Shown: positions 33,825-47,117, numbered from the stretch's first letter. The stretch: DNA of 64,000 nucleotides from Caenorhabditis elegans (GCF_000002985.6 NC_003282.8:15624001-15688000); one strand, 5' to 3'. Notes: a model not told the origin generated them from the letters alone. Program-made: numbers and translations.

Positions 33825-34655
33825 ATGAAACGGCATAAGACCAAACTTCCCAATAGCCTTCGAAACGCTACTAAAATTCATAGAAATGGTGAATATAATT
33901 GATTGATTTATACCTAGAATACGAAGCAGACACATTTTTTGTTTCATTTTCCTTTTAATGAATTTCCTGTCTAGTTTTTGAATTGATTGCAATATTACTG
34001 ATAAAGCATGTGTTGAATTAAGAAAATATTAAAAACCTATTGAAACTGTTAGTGTCTTGACGTTTACTAAACTCATCTTGAATCAATAAAACACTAATCT
34101 TAATGAACAAGATGAAACATATAACAATTTGTTTATCTGCAAATAACCTATGCAGTGTTATAAATTGAAATTCATATTACTTTCCCACAAAAAATATTTG
34201 AAAAATTTAGAAAGTACTGTTTCACAGCGTGCTTATCCCTGACATTTAACTTGGTTTTTAATTGTGCTATTTTTTGCAAGCTCATCCTTTTAGTTTTTTC
34301 TTTGAATAATGACGATTTCTGAAATTTCAATGGCATTCAAGCTAATCCTGTATAGATAATCCGGACGAATACATACAATCGAATTTAACAACAAAATGAA
34401 ACAGTTAATTTTTGGAATTCCATTTGTGAAAATAATTAACTTATCAAAAATAATTCATTTTTTATCAATCTTGCAGTCACTTATAGTCTTTCACATTTAT
34501 TTTTATTTCAGATGAAGATTTACTACAGAGGAATTTTTCAAAAACCCTTTAAAAAATGTGAGACAATTTGGGATCTAGCTAAAAAAAACAATTGAGTGTT
34601 TCACCATTTCTATGAATTTTAGTAGCGTTTCGAAGGCTATTGGGAAGTTTGGTCT
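33825..34655. repeat. Inverted repeat pair, 68-bp arms
   Basis: 33825-33893 (GACCAAACTTCCCAATAGCC..., AAATTCATAGAAATGGTGAA) is matched in reverse at 34592-34660. Confidence 0.8.
34262..34282 (+). ncRNA. Candidate 21U-RNA (piRNA)
   Basis: Octamer at 34217-34224 inside an inverted-repeat arm; TAAT, U at 38 nt. Confidence 0.45.
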
Positions 34656-35328
34656 TACGGCAAAATTAAACCAAAAACATTGCCGTCACCGAGAGAATTT
34701 CTTTGCTTACAAACTTTTTTTTCACATTAAAAAGCTGGAAGTGAGGAATTAAAAAAGTGCTAGTGAGCAATATTTTATGAAGATCATGAAACATAACGAT
34801 TCTTCAACATTTTTTGGATTTTTGAAATTAATAACGTAGTTACAGAAACGGTGGTACATCGACCTGAAATAATAAAAAATTTGCTATTTTTCCAGGTAGG
34901 ACACTTTTTTCCATTTTGAATATAACCAACTTAAAATAATTTTCATTTTAGTTGTAGCATTTTATAAAAAACACATTTTTGGGGTTTTCGGGCATAAACT
35001 CATTTTTGTCTAAAAAAATGTTTCTAGCAGAAAAAAAATCAACTTTATTCATAAAAGAAGTTAACATCCGACTTAATAAAGGACCTAAAAAGGCGCAATA
35101 GTGTCTCAATATTGGATTGCTTTGCAGCAACATAAAAATTTATTAAGCCTACATTTTAGAAAAAAAAACAATTTCAAAGAAATCGGCCATCAGTGTCACA
35201 AGCTTCTTAAATCAAGTGTAGCTTTATACAATGTTTTAAAATTTCACTTTGAATTTACTTTGGAATTATTACAAAAATTCCACTGTTTCAAAAAACTAAT
35301 GAATTCTTTGGAAAGTATATGCAAATGA

Positions 35329-35349
35329 TCTTATCGAACTTTATTCACC
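35329..35349 (+). ncRNA. Candidate 21U-RNA (piRNA)
   Basis: Octamer at 35283-35290; TGAT, U at 39 nt. Confidence 0.5.
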
Positions 35350-35423
35350 CAATCCTAAATGTTTCCTGAAAATTCTGCTGTTTCACATAGTTAATAAAGC
35401 GATTGAAACATACTATGAAGTGA

Positions 35424-35444
35424 TGGGCTTCTTGAAAACTGTAC
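35424..35444 (+). ncRNA. Candidate 21U-RNA (piRNA)
   Basis: Octamer at 35378-35385, only 95 bp after the previous one; TGAT, U at 39 nt. Confidence 0.5.
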
Positions 35445-35923
35445 TTACAAACCGGTTTCTAGATTAAAAACCTGAAAAAGTAGCATGAAAACGATGCAGT
35501 AACAATTGGAATATGCTCTGAATTGATAGAAAAGGTGATACAGTTGAAGTTGACAGGTCCAAACCCGAGTATCTTAAATCTGAACAGAAATTTTCTACTT
35601 TGCCAATTTGAAAAATGAACTATGTGAAGCGCTAAAAAGTTATACATCCGTAATGATCATGTTTCAGACACTTTATATTTTTCGAGCTATTCCAGCTTTG
35701 TGAATTTCAACTTTATTTTCAATACACCAACTGAAAAGTCAAGAAATTGAAATGGTTTTTATTAAATTTGATTATATCTTTTTTTCTCAAAAACTTCTTG
35801 GAAAGTCGCAATTTTTCACAATTTCTTATTGATTCTATGAACGTTTTTTTAAATCTTTTTTTGCAAAATAATTTTCACTGTTTCACAAAGTCCATGTAAT
35901 TTATGTTGTTGTGTTGGATTTAT

Positions 35924-35944
35924 TCTACCGTACAAAATATAATA
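35924..35944 (+). ncRNA. Candidate 21U-RNA (piRNA)
   Basis: Octamer at 35878-35885; TATT, U at 39 nt. Confidence 0.5.
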
Positions 35945-36596
35945 TATAGTACTCTTGTATTGTTTTTACATTCTCCATTAGATCCCATAGGTTCTACGAA
36001 TTAGGTGAGGTGCTAGTTTTCAAGAAACTATATTGCTTTTTGTTTTGAAAATCAATCAGTTTTGAAGCAAAAAAAAAACTAACAGAATATACAGGCATGC
36101 AAAAGTAGCGCAATAAAAAAGTAAGTTAAAGGTCAGGGGCACGCTGTGAAACAATACTTTCCACAGTTTTCAAATATTTTTTCTGTGGGAAAGTAATCTG
36201 AATTTTAATTTGTAACACTGCATAGTTTATTTGCAGATTGAAAAAAAAACATGAGATATGTTTCATGTTGTTCTTTTGTTAAAATTTAGATTGCGTTTTT
36301 TTTCAATTAGTAAACTGGTAGACAATAACAGTTTTCAATGGATTTTTAGTATTCTCCTAATTTAAAATATTTATTATTAGAAATTGAATTCAATTTCCAG
36401 TTATATTAAAAACAAGACAAAAAATTGATAAAAAGAAAAATGAAAAAAAAACATGCCTACTTCTTATTCTTGGTTTAGAAATCAATTAAACTTAGAAATC
36501 AATTAAAAATCAATTTATCAATTAAAGAAATCAATTAATGAAATTTTTTGCTGTTTCAATGTGTTTGTTTTACAGTTTGTTGATTTAAAATTGTAA

Positions 36597-36617
36597 TAAT
36601 CCAATGGATGGGTTTAT
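36597..36617 (+). ncRNA. Candidate 21U-RNA (piRNA)
   Basis: Octamer at 36551-36558; TAAT, U at 39 nt; GC rises in the predicted RNA. Confidence 0.5.
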
Positions 36618-37126
36618 TGACTTTTTATTGCTTGTTAATAATCAATAGAAAATTATATAACCAAAAATTTGGAATATTCCAAATACAAAGTACAGACTGC
36701 TCCCACACATCTGGCAAAATTAACCATACACACTGAAAGTTATGTAATGTGAGTACCAAAAACGCCATCACTAAACTATTAAAGCCCACATCGCTCAATT
36801 TTTGAAAATATACTAATCTGGTTTTTTGTTGACATTTAAAATTGAATAGCAATTTAGGGTGGTCGCATAGAAGTTGGGCGCACTTCATTTACAAAAATAT
36901 GTTCAAATTTTGTGATTTCATGTTCAGGCATTTTGTTTTGATGATAAAACATAGTGTGACTGTTTTTATATGTTTATAAAATGTCTTATGATTAAACAAG
37001 ATTAATGATAGCTGGAAAAAGTATTTAAATGTCGGTTTATTTCACACTGATAGGAATTTTTCAAAAAAATATATCAGCAAAGTACTGTATTAAAATGTGA
37101 AAATCTCATAAAAAGTTTAAGTTTCA

Positions 37127-37147
37127 GCAAGTATAAAGTTGGCAAAA
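37127..37147 (-). ncRNA. Candidate 21U-RNA (piRNA)
   Basis: Minus octamer at 37186-37193; U at 39 nt. Confidence 0.45.
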
Positions 37148-37454
37148 ATGTGGCAAATAGATTTTGACAATTTTTATCAAATTCATGAAACAGTAGAATT
37201 TTTTCCAAAAAACTCACAAAATAAATACGAATTTCAATTTGCCCACTTTATCAAATAAATGTTTACACAAAAGTAGGCCGTGCAACGCGCCTATCCTAGA
37301 TGCTACATTCCTTGGTTTTGAGTTGTGAAACGTTGGAATAATGTACTTCATTTTGTGACTTACTTTTTTGTAAGGCAATTGTTTTTTTTATTTAATAAAA
37401 GTACTTTCCTAAATTCAAATATCAAATTTGTCTTCATTTTTGTGACAAGTAAAA

Positions 37455-37475
37455 AAAATTTTCTAGTCGAAAGAA
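37455..37475 (-). ncRNA. Candidate 21U-RNA (piRNA)
   Basis: Minus octamer at 37515-37522; U at 40 nt. Confidence 0.35.
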
Positions 37476-37650
37476 GCATTTTTAGAAAAAAAAAGTCAGT
37501 ATTTAAGAACAATTTGAAACAGTTCAATTTTTCAGTGTAATTTCCAACCAGAACTTTTTGAGTAAATAATTACAGAAAACTTATTTAGAAAATAGGACTA
37601 AATAATGCAAATATTTTCCGGACTGGCATTTATAAATAAGCAAGTATAAG

Positions 37651-37671
37651 ATATTTCAGCAAGACAATGCA
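37651..37671 (-). ncRNA. Candidate 21U-RNA (piRNA)
   Basis: Minus octamer at 37710-37717; U at 39 nt; 50 bp from the start of a divergent plus-strand motif at 37767. Confidence 0.45.
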
Positions 37672-37812
37672 ATGAGGTAATTTTAAAAAGCATACATATA
37701 AGCAAGTCGTGAAACAGTCGTTTAAATTTTATTTTTCAAAAAGTTATAACGCGACAGCAGTTTCATCTGTTTCATATTCCCTATTTGTTGAAATTTGAGA
37801 CGTATTTTACGT

Positions 37813-37833
37813 TGGATTCTTTATACCAGACTG
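37813..37833 (+). ncRNA. Candidate 21U-RNA (piRNA)
   Basis: Octamer at 37767-37774; CGTT, U at 39 nt; divergent pair with the minus motif at 37710. Confidence 0.45.
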
Positions 37834-40439
37834 TGCCATCCGAATCTTGAACTTTGTATCAATTGTTCACATTTTTTTCCAAAAACGTATTAACTCACTT
37901 TCAGTAAAAAAGTAACCTGAATCATCATTTGTTTTTAACAAAGAGATCATATATACTCATTGAGAAACAGTACATTTTTTGAAAGTACATTTGCCTTGGT
38001 CAAATATATAAAGTTGACAAAAGTTTAAAAATGTTTCCAAAAGTTAATTAAAAAATCAAATTTATTCTAGCTTATTCAAAATAAACACAATTCTGGCGTC
38101 AAGTGATCAAACCATCATTTTTTTCAGATTAAGACCTGATTTGTCAGTGAATTGAAAAAAACGTGTTCATTGCGTGTTTCGCATTTTTTATATATAAAAA
38201 AGCAAGTTTCGGCGGCAATAACGAAGTATTCCCAACAGATCAATAGAAAATTAATCTTGCATGCAATGCTAATACGGTATTTATTTATTATTAATTCAGT
38301 AATTTAAAAAAGTTTATGCAGGCACAAAAACAGTCAAATTAAAATTTAGTCTTAATTTACAAGGTAGTTTATTTTCTACTTTTTAAATTTGTCAGCTTCA
38401 CATTTTTATTAAATTTTTCACATTAATAATTCAGTGATTGATCATTATTTTGCGGTCCAAAAACTGAAAACTTTAGAAAAATGGGCATTTTTGGACGTAA
38501 TTCAAAGAGTTAAATTGTATTGCCAAAACATTTCCAAAAAACTTTTAATTTCTTGGTTTTTCCGAAAAACATATAGATTCAATTTCTTCCAGTGGTTCAA
38601 ATTGTATGTTTTACATTGATTTTTAAAACTTTCAACGCATTCCAGGAAATTTCAATTAGTTGATTAAATTACTGATTCTTTGAAAAATCGGAATGACTTT
38701 ATGAACGAAACTAGTAGATAAACTCACTTTAAGATTTTTCAGAAAAAGGGAATGTACAAAAAATTGATACTATGAAAATACTTTGAAAATCAATGATAAT
38801 CGAGCAATTTGGATTTTTCGTCTGCCAGGCTATGTCCCTATTAAAAGTGGGCCAGTTATTATTCTAAAAAATAAAAAATTGTCGGTTTCATTTCTTTTTC
38901 ATAAGTTTAAAAAAAATGCTCATGCCTACTGGGTTGCCTTTTAATTTACAGAAATTACGGTTTCAAAATTTTTGTATTGCTTTCAGCGTTTGATTGATGG
39001 CTATTCGCATCCGTGTGTCAACTTCAAGATATTTCCAGTTTTTTGAAAATATTTCGCCTATAAAACATGATTGTTTCCTGAATTTTTAATAATAATTTTG
39101 TCAATGAAAAACGGGAAAAATATTTGAAAATTGCTGATTATCACTTTTGACGCCAACGTGCTTGGTTTTATGAAAATATGAAATAGCCAACTTTTTCCGC
39201 GACAAAATTTTAATGAAAATTTACAGAGAAAACAAAAAGTTAAACTTTTTTTGGTTAAAAAACGTTTTCTTTAAGAATCTACAATGTTTCATGTATCATT
39301 TCTGACAAATTTTGAATTGAATGTACAAGACCGTGCATAAATGGAACATAAATTTTTGCAAGAAATTTCATAGCAATAATGAAATAGTTAACTTTTTTTT
39401 GCGATTTTCACAAAAATATTTCTTCTTATTGCCAGAATCATCAAACTTTACTTATGATTCCGATTAGCTTTCATATTTTTGCTACATTATATACAAATGA
39501 ATAAAATTCTCAAGCGTTTTTGAAGATTCAGTTTTGATACGGAGGTTTCATGTACGAATTGTAATTCCGCTGTCTTGAATTATAACCATTAAGTTATAAA
39601 ATCTCACTAAAAATCAAAACAAAGAAACAGTAATTTTTTGATTTTTACAAAATAATTTTTTTTCGAGAAATTTTTTAATTCCCCAAAAGAAGTGAAGCGT
39701 GGATTTTTGAAGTTTATCTTGCATCTATAGTAGTTTTGTCGATCAAAGTTTGCTCATTTATAGACAACTTGAAAGTGTAAAAATTGGTTTTTTTAGTTAA
39801 AACTGTCCGAGGGCAAACACTCGTTTTAGTTTGTAACTGCATCCTAAATTGAATTGTTTTCTTTTCATTTGGTTTGAAAAAATAAAATAATTCACATTAC
39901 CAATAGCTTCGCATTGGAAAATATCGAGAAAAGCATGTGAAAACTTAAAATGTGCAAAAAATGTGCAAAAAATGTGCAAAAAATGTGTTAGGGTTTTTTT
40001 TATTTTTTGGAAAAAAATCCTCGTTACCCCCCTTTAGGAATTATTTTTTAAAAATAATTTTAAAAATAAAAAATAATTTTTAAAAATAAAATTTTGAAAA
40101 TATAAAAATAGATAAAATCAAGAATTAAAAAAACATCAGACGGAGTAATCGAAAATTAATTTATTGCTCTTTTAAACATTTTGAAACGGTAAAAAAAATT
40201 CCAAGAACAATTTTTAACAATTTTTATTTCTTTTTAAAATTGTTTACTAAAAGTCATTTGTAAGTTATTTAAGTTTTCTCAGAAAAAAACTAAAAATTGT
40301 AGAATTTAAGTATATTTATTGATTATGGATGAGATGAATCTTTGTTGTTAAAAAAATTTCAAATCCAAATCTAAGTATCGTCGTTAGCAGAGTCAGAGTT
40401 ATGAGGACAGTGAAACAGTATATTAAAAAACGACAATTT

Positions 40440-41990
40440 TTTGAGTCCTATATATTTATCAACAAAAATTTTGATTAATAGTGAAGTTTGAATCGGCCTT
40501 CTGATTTGAATAAAAAAGCACAATCTAGCAGAGATCTAAGTTTTGCAGGAAATGTTATGGAGACAATGAAACAGTTAAACTTATTTGCGATTTTCACAAA
40601 AATTATTGCCTCTCATTTCCAGAATCATAGAACTTTGATCGCGTTTCCGAGCGGTTTTAAAATTTTGTTACACTATAAAAACAAGAGAATCAAAAATATT
40701 TCCAGATGAATAAAAATTACGTGCATTTTAAAGTTTCAGTTTTCATACCGAATTTTCATGTGATAATTAAATCTCCAGGATTAACTATTAAAATCTCACT
40801 AAAATTCATTAAAATGGAGAAACAGTAATATTTTTTGATTTTTACAAAAAAAACTTTGTTTCCTTTTTTCTATGCAACCCCACATTTTCCATTAGAAGAG
40901 CCACGTCATAAGCCTTATAAATTTCAGATGAGAATGAGCTCTAACCTCTATTTTTCGAGTGAACAACAAAAAGTGTGCTTCCCGGAAAATTGCTTGGTTT
41001 TCTCAAAGTTTTCAGTAAGAACAGTGTGTAATAAGGTGAATTTGAAAATGCATATTTATGGACATCATGGCAATGCAAAAAATGTGGAAATTAAAATTTC
41101 AACATTTCAAATTATATGTGTTACTTTTTAATATCTAGTTAAAACAGTGGAAGTTTTTTTGAAAATTTTTATTTCTTTTCTTCTAAATGGATACTTTTTT
41201 TTAAAACTTTCACTATTTCAACTAGGTATGAAAAAGAAACACAGTTGATTTGAAACGTTGAGATTTTGCTTACAATTAGCACAGGAAATATTATCTGAAT
41301 AACTGAAATGCCAGAAATGAACTTTTAGCTTCAAAAATACATATTTAATGTTTTAAATCCGGTGTGAGCAAATCCGATCAATTCAATTTCAAATTAGGAA
41401 AATTTTATGGTTAATGTGAAACATTACAAAATTTTTTTAGGCATCAAAAGTTTGTATTAACAAACAATATCAACTTTTCAGAATTTCAGAGTAACACCAA
41501 AAAACTTTAAAAGCACGCATTTTTTGAAATGATTTTGACGATAAACATATTTTGAGCAAAAAAGTGAAATATCTCCCTCCAAATCAGTATTTTTTAAATC
41601 TAGGTGATAAAGTGCAATTTTTTATAGTACTGACTGTTTCAGAGTCTACGTAAAAGAAATGTGGAAAATTTAGAAGCCAGTTCGTGACACATCGCTAGTC
41701 CATTAACTTACAAAACCCCCTAATTTTGCACAATTTTTAAAAATATCCGGCTACAAAAATAAAATTATGTGATTTCTCAAAAACTTTGTACAAAGCAATT
41801 AATGTGAAATACTCGGCCACGAATTTTTTCTAGGTTACGTCGGTAATTTTATTTTCTTTTTATGTGCAAAGCAATCGCACTTTAAATTCAATGATGGTAC
41901 AACCGACTAGGAGAGCATTTTTCCAGTTTTTTCAAATAAAATCTGACTGAAAGTATTTTATACTGAAAAATCTAGTAGTCAGATGCAACG
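40440..41990 (+). repeat. Segmental duplication, left copy
   Basis: Matches 46270-47870 in the same orientation at an offset of about 5.85 kb (CAATGAAACAGTTAAACTT, GTGCTTCCCGGAAAATTGCT, TATAGTACTGACTGTTTCAG). Both copies carry a minus and a plus octamer. The part 41400-41840 is also present at 44110-44510. Confidence 0.85.
41681..41701 (+). ncRNA. Candidate 21U-RNA (piRNA)
   Basis: Octamer at 41634-41641; CAGT, U at 40 nt. Duplicated motif also at 44331 and 47497, with different downstream sequence. Confidence 0.35.
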
Positions 41991-42731
41991 CGATTTTACT
42001 CTAAAATCATTTGTTTATTTTATGATTTTTTATTTCTCGGTGTTATGGAACAGTATTTTGTTAATGAGAATTTAATGAGAACTAGAGATAGAAAGTGAAA
42101 AAAATTTCCAAGAACAATTTTTTAACAATTTTTATTTCTTTTTTAAATTGTTTACTAATAGTCATTTGTAAGTTATTTATATCAGTTTCATTTTCAAATG
42201 CATGTAGATGATTAAAAAAAACATTTATTCAAATTTTGTCATTTCGAAGTTTGAATCGGCCTTTTATAAATGTTTTATTCAAATTTTCTCATTCCGCCAG
42301 CCTGAAAGTGGAGTATAAGTACCAAAAAGTTATGATATGCAAAAAAATTTACCAAAAGTTACATAAAAACAGCATACGCCGGGAAGCCAAATTTTGAGAG
42401 CATTATCACACAGATTGACCATGAAAATTGGTTCATAGCCTAGAAGAAGCCACCGCGGTAGAATAAACAAAACAATTTCAAGATATTCTGAAATCTTGCA
42501 ACGAAACTAACTAAGGGGAAACTAAGTAAGGCAGTGGGTGTGATTTAAAACATTTCTATTTCACAACAATTCGAAACTGTAACAAGATAATTGTATACTA
42601 TCGTTTTAGATTCCATCTTTTCACTAGAATTTTACACGTTTTTCAATTTGGAAGCCGGTAGTAATTTCAGAAAATGAGTTTGCTTTGAAATATTATTCAG
42701 CCTTCCTGATAAGTGTTTAATTGAATTATTA

Positions 42732-42752
42732 TGTCCGCCGTTCCTTCTAATA
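42732..42752 (-). ncRNA. Candidate 21U-RNA (piRNA)
   Basis: Minus octamer at 42792-42799; U at 40 nt. Confidence 0.35.
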
Positions 42753-43392
42753 TTACTTTTCAATTAAAAACCACACATTTTCAGCAAATTTTGAAACAGT
42801 GAAAGTGTGAACTTATTAGGTAACTTCAAATTAATTGTTTGAACAGCCGAAACACCAATATTAAAGCGAATTTTAAAACAATAAAAATAGTTCTCTTTCA
42901 GGTTCTCCTTTTGATGAACTGTCAGTTTTTTGTGTACTGTTCTGATTAAAAGCCATTCTTACTTGTATTCTCTTGTTACATTTATGGTCCTCTGGAAATT
43001 TCAATTTCAAAAGTTGAGATATGACTATCACACGTGTTTTCAGCTCGACCATTTGGTGTAGTTTGTGCAAACACCGTCACGCGCAAATGCAGACATTTTT
43101 GCACGCGCTGCGGTGAAATTCCTCTTGGGGAATTCAAATATTTTTTCCCGCCTTTTTTGAAAATTTTCGAGGCGTTGGTCGAGCTGAATACACGTGTATC
43201 AGCGTTTGTTTCCCGATGGAAGAACATGTTTTCAAAAGCTATCACCGACAAAATCATGAAATTTCAAAGTTTCCGTTTGAATATCCAAGAAAAGAAATCG
43301 AATGAGTTTTCTCAGAAAAAAACTGAACATTGTAGAATTTAAGTATATTTATTGATTATAGATGAGATTAATCTTCGTCGTTAAAAAAAATT

Positions 43393-43413
43393 TTAATTCG
43401 AACAACTGTGTTA
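43393..43413 (-). ncRNA. Candidate 21U-RNA (piRNA)
   Basis: Minus octamer at 43453-43460; U at 40 nt. Confidence 0.35.
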
Positions 43414-43689
43414 GCATTTTTAAACACAACGTGCTCAGTTTTACAAAAATAATGAAACAGCAATTTTTAGGGGGCACATTGCAAACTTCTGTTTTTGCAT
43501 TTAAACAAAGTTTGATAAAAAATTAAATCATCAAATACATAAATAAGTGATTTATCACCCACTGTGCCCGAGATCATGGCGAAACCCATTCAAAAAAGTA
43601 ATCACTGCTGAAACTGAACCTGAAGTGTCAAAATTTTAACCAAAATTTACGATTTCCAATTTGGAACTTTTTCAATTGGAAATTGAATG

Positions 43690-44110
43690 CGACTGGGCAT
43701 TTATAAAGATAAAGAAACAGTTAAATGTTTTTTGTTTTTTCAAAAAAAAGATCTTCTTTTAGAATCAGTCTAATGATCCGTCTTCTCATCGAAAATATTT
43801 TTGGAAAGACGACTTTGTTGACAGCGAGTCTCAAATTTGTAAAAAAATTAACAATTCTTTTACGTACATCAAGGTTCTTTCCTCACGCCATATTTCAAAA
43901 AAAAACTTGCCAACTGTTTCAACATGTTCATATTAACACATGAACACGAATACAAAACATTGGCAATATGTACAAACAATGGTTACATAGAATACTGAAG
44001 CCAAACAAAAATAAATATTTCAGCTGGCAGCGTTTTGTGATTTTTAAAGGTGGTGTAGTCGAATTTTTTTATTGTTTCATTAGACTCAAAATTGTCTGAA
44101 ACCTCGAATT
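43690..44110 (+). repeat. 420-bp duplication, left copy (right copy 45570-45990)
   Basis: Nearly identical over its length (GATCTTCTTTTAGAATCAGT, CCAACTGTTTCAACATGTTC, CAAACAATGGTTACATAGAA), differing at only a few bases and A-run lengths. Offset 1874 bp. Confidence 0.9.
43961..43981 (+). ncRNA. Candidate 21U-RNA (piRNA), duplicate 1
   Basis: Octamer at 43914-43921; CATT, U at 40 nt. The predicted RNA starts as the copy at 45835. Confidence 0.35.
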
Positions 44111-44377
44111 TCATAATTTTATGGTAAATGTGAAACATTACAAAATTTTTCAAGGCATCAAAAGTTTTTATTAACAAACAATATCAACTTTTCAGAATAC
44201 TACACCAAAAAACTTGAAAGCATGGAGTAATTCTGATAATAAACATATTTTGAGAAAAAAAGAGTTATCTCGCTCCAAATCAATTTTATTAAAATCTAGG
44301 TGAACAAAGTGTAATTTTTTATAGTACTGACTGTTTCAGATTCTACGTAAAGCGAGTTTGGAAATTTGACCCCCTAA

Positions 44378-44398
44378 TTGTGCACAACTTTTAAAAAT
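44378..44398 (+). ncRNA. Candidate 21U-RNA (piRNA)
   Basis: Octamer at 44331-44338; TAAT, U at 40 nt; partial copy of the 41.6/47.5-kb block. Confidence 0.35.
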
Positions 44399-45834
44399 AT
44401 TCGGCCACAAAAACAGAATAATGTGATTTCTCAAAAACTTTGTACAAAGCAATTAATGTGAAATACTCGGCCACGAATTTTTTCTAGGTTACGTCGGTAA
44501 TTTTACTTGCTTTTTTGTGTGAAACATTTTAATTTCATGCGGTTTGTTTGATCAATTCCAAGCTATGTGATACAAATTTGTTAAACAAGAACTTCTGCCT
44601 TGTAATCATCGGATTACGGAGTTTTTTTAAAAATAATTTGACATACAAAAAATAACATTTCCTACCTTGAAAACATGTTCTAGAAAGAAAAAAGTAGTTA
44701 CAAAATATTGTTTCACCAAATTCATTTGAAAATTGACGTTTTTGAATCCAATTCAGATCAACGAAACAATAATTTTGTTTTAATTTCAAAATAGTGATGT
44801 AAAATTCTCACTGTTTCGGTAACATATCTAAAAATGTGAGTGAAGATTTAAATTATTCTCTTGCGTTTACCTGTAGATTTCACTCCTTTCAAAAACTTTT
44901 GGTCAGATTTCTGTAAACTAATCAGAAAGAAAAAAGTTTCCTGAAACATATGTAAGTTTCTAGTTTGCAGTGTTTTATACATAAATAGCAAATAAAATTA
45001 ATTTATCAACAAATCAAATTTTTTCATAAAACTTCATCCGTTTCACATTCGTTTTAAATAGTTTGGACGAGTAGTGCAAATAATTCTTCGGTTTTGAAAT
45101 TTTCAATTTTCTTCACATTTTTTTAGTTTTACATAAATTTTTACTTTAAATGTGAATCGGGACCAAACTTCAAAAAATGGACCTATTGTTGCTACTGTTG
45201 AAGTACTCCAATTCTATTAGCATTCGTCTAGTAACTGCATTTATTGAAATGTGGACAGTTATAGAAAATTTGAACATGTAAAATTATTGTTTTGCTTTTG
45301 TCTAAAAAACATTTTCGTGAAACCTCGGATGATGTGCGTAGTATCAATCAAAAATAAGTATTTAAAAAAAACTGCAACCTAACTTGAGAATTTAGCGTTT
45401 TTTTTATTAATTGACCGTTTCAAGTTTGTTTCAAAAGGAACACAATAATTTACATTTTTATTAGACGTGTTGAAAAAATGCTCTTAAAAAATCAAAAAAT
45501 GTTTTCCAAAAAAAAAACAAAAATTATTATTGTTAGTTTTAAACATTGCTCCAAAAAGACGCTACAAAACGTGATGTATAAAGATAAAGAAACAGGTAAA
45601 TGTTTTTTGTATTTTCAAAAAAAAGATCTTCTTTTAGAATCAGTCTAATGATCCGTCTTCTCATCGAAAATATTTTTGGAAAGACGACTTTGTTGACAGC
45701 GAGTCTCAAATTTGTAAAAAAATTAACAATTCTTTTACGTATATCAAGGTTCTTTCCTCACGCCATATTTCAAAAAAAACTTGCCAACTGTTTCAACATG
45801 TTCATATTAACACATGAACACGAATACAAAACAT

Positions 45835-45855
45835 TGGCAATATGTACAAACAATG
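45835..45855 (+). ncRNA. Candidate 21U-RNA (piRNA), duplicate 2
   Basis: Octamer at 45788-45795; CATT, U at 40 nt, same as at 43961. Confidence 0.35.
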
Positions 45856-46354
45856 GTTACATAGAATACTGAAGCCAAACAAAAATAAATATTTCAGCTG
45901 GCAGCGTTTTGTGATTTTTAAAGGTGGTGTAGTCGAATTTTTTTTTATTGTTTCATTAGACTCAAAATTGTCTGAAACCTCGAATTTCATAACGAAACTT
46001 CTTGAAAACTTCTTTTTAAAAAAAAGTTATGACGCCTCAAAAAATCGCAAAAAATCAGTTAAAATTTGAAATTTGACCGACTTGTCAATTAAAATTTTTT
46101 TTTTTTAATTTAAAAAACTCGCCGTCAATTTACTTTAAAATGCCTAAATGAAGTTGAAAACGCAAAATAATTACATTATATACTTAAAATTTGCCTAATA
46201 TTGGTTGGACTCACGATTGTTGTTTTTTCCCGTGATTTTCCGAAAAAACAAATTTTTAGCATCATTAAAAAAAAAGAACTTTTTTGAGTCCTATGTATTT
46301 ACCAACAAAAGTTTTGATCAATTTCGAAGTTTGAATCGGCCTTTTATATTTGAG

Positions 46355-46375
46355 AATTTGGGTGTGGTCCAACCA
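46355..46375 (-). ncRNA. Candidate 21U-RNA (piRNA)
   Basis: Minus octamer at 46414-46421; U at 39 nt. The duplicate octamer at 40567 has no YRNT there, so the two copies may differ in output. Confidence 0.45.
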
Positions 46376-46991
46376 ATGGCACATAAGTTTTACAGGAAAT
46401 TTTATGGAGACAATGAAACAGTTAAACTTTTTTGCGATTTTCACAAAAATTATTTCCTCTCCTTTCCAGAATCATAGAACTTTGGTCGCGTTTCCGAGCG
46501 GTTTTAAAATTTTGTTACACTGTAAAAACAAGAGATTCAGAAATATTTTCGGATAAATAACAATTTCAAGCATTTTTGAAGTTGCGGTTTTGATACCGAA
46601 TTTTCATGTGATAATTAAATCTCCCGGATTAACTATTGAAATCTCACTAAAATTCATTAAAATGGAGAAACAGTAATATTTTTTGTTTTTTTACAGAAAT
46701 AGTTTTTCTCGTTTCTTTTTTTTCGTGCAACTCCGTTTCCGTGTGAAAAACTGGGCCACGAATTTTACATTTCCCAATACGGAGCCAAGTCATAAGCCTT
46801 ATGAATTTCAGATGAGAATGACCTCTAAACTTTATTTTTCGAGTGGACAACAAAAAGTGTGCTTCCCGGAAAATTGCTTGGTTTTCTCAAAGTTTTCAGT
46901 AAGAACAGTGTGTAATAAGGTGAATTTGAAAATGCATATTTATGGACATCATGGCAATGCAAACATTGTGCAAATCAACAATTCAACGTTT

Positions 46992-47117
46992 CTGTGTTCC
47001 TTTTTAATATCTAGTTAAAATAGTGGAAGTTTTTTTGAAAATGCCTCCTTTTTTCCTTTTTGGAGACATTTTCAAAAAACTTCCACTGTTTTAACTAGAT
47101 ATTAAAAAGGAACACAG
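46992..47117. repeat. 126-bp hairpin with about 52-bp near-perfect arms
   Basis: CTGTGTTCCTTTTTAATATC... at the left is matched by ...GATATTAAAAAGGAACACAG at the right, with about 22 bp of imperfectly paired loop. At 41120-41245 the same structure has many mismatches. Confidence 0.9.

Larger units (their letters stand above)
34117..36270. repeat. Inverted repeat pair, about 130-150-bp arms
   Basis: 34117-34245 and 36130-36280 match in reverse (AAATAACCTATGCAGTGTTA; ACTTTCCCACA; GTTTCACAGCGTGC). The left arm's octamer (34217) is intact; in the right arm the same place reads TGAAACAA, so only one arm keeps the motif. Confidence 0.75.
40190..43400 (+). repeat. Small direct repeats
   Basis: 40190-40275 (CCAAGAACAATTTTTAACAA..., AGTCATTTGTAAGTTATTTA) recurs at 42100-42180. 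40275-40360 (TTTTCTCAGAAAAAAACT, ATTTATTGATTAT) recurs at 43300-43390. Together they show one ancestral block split by later insertions. Confidence 0.7.
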
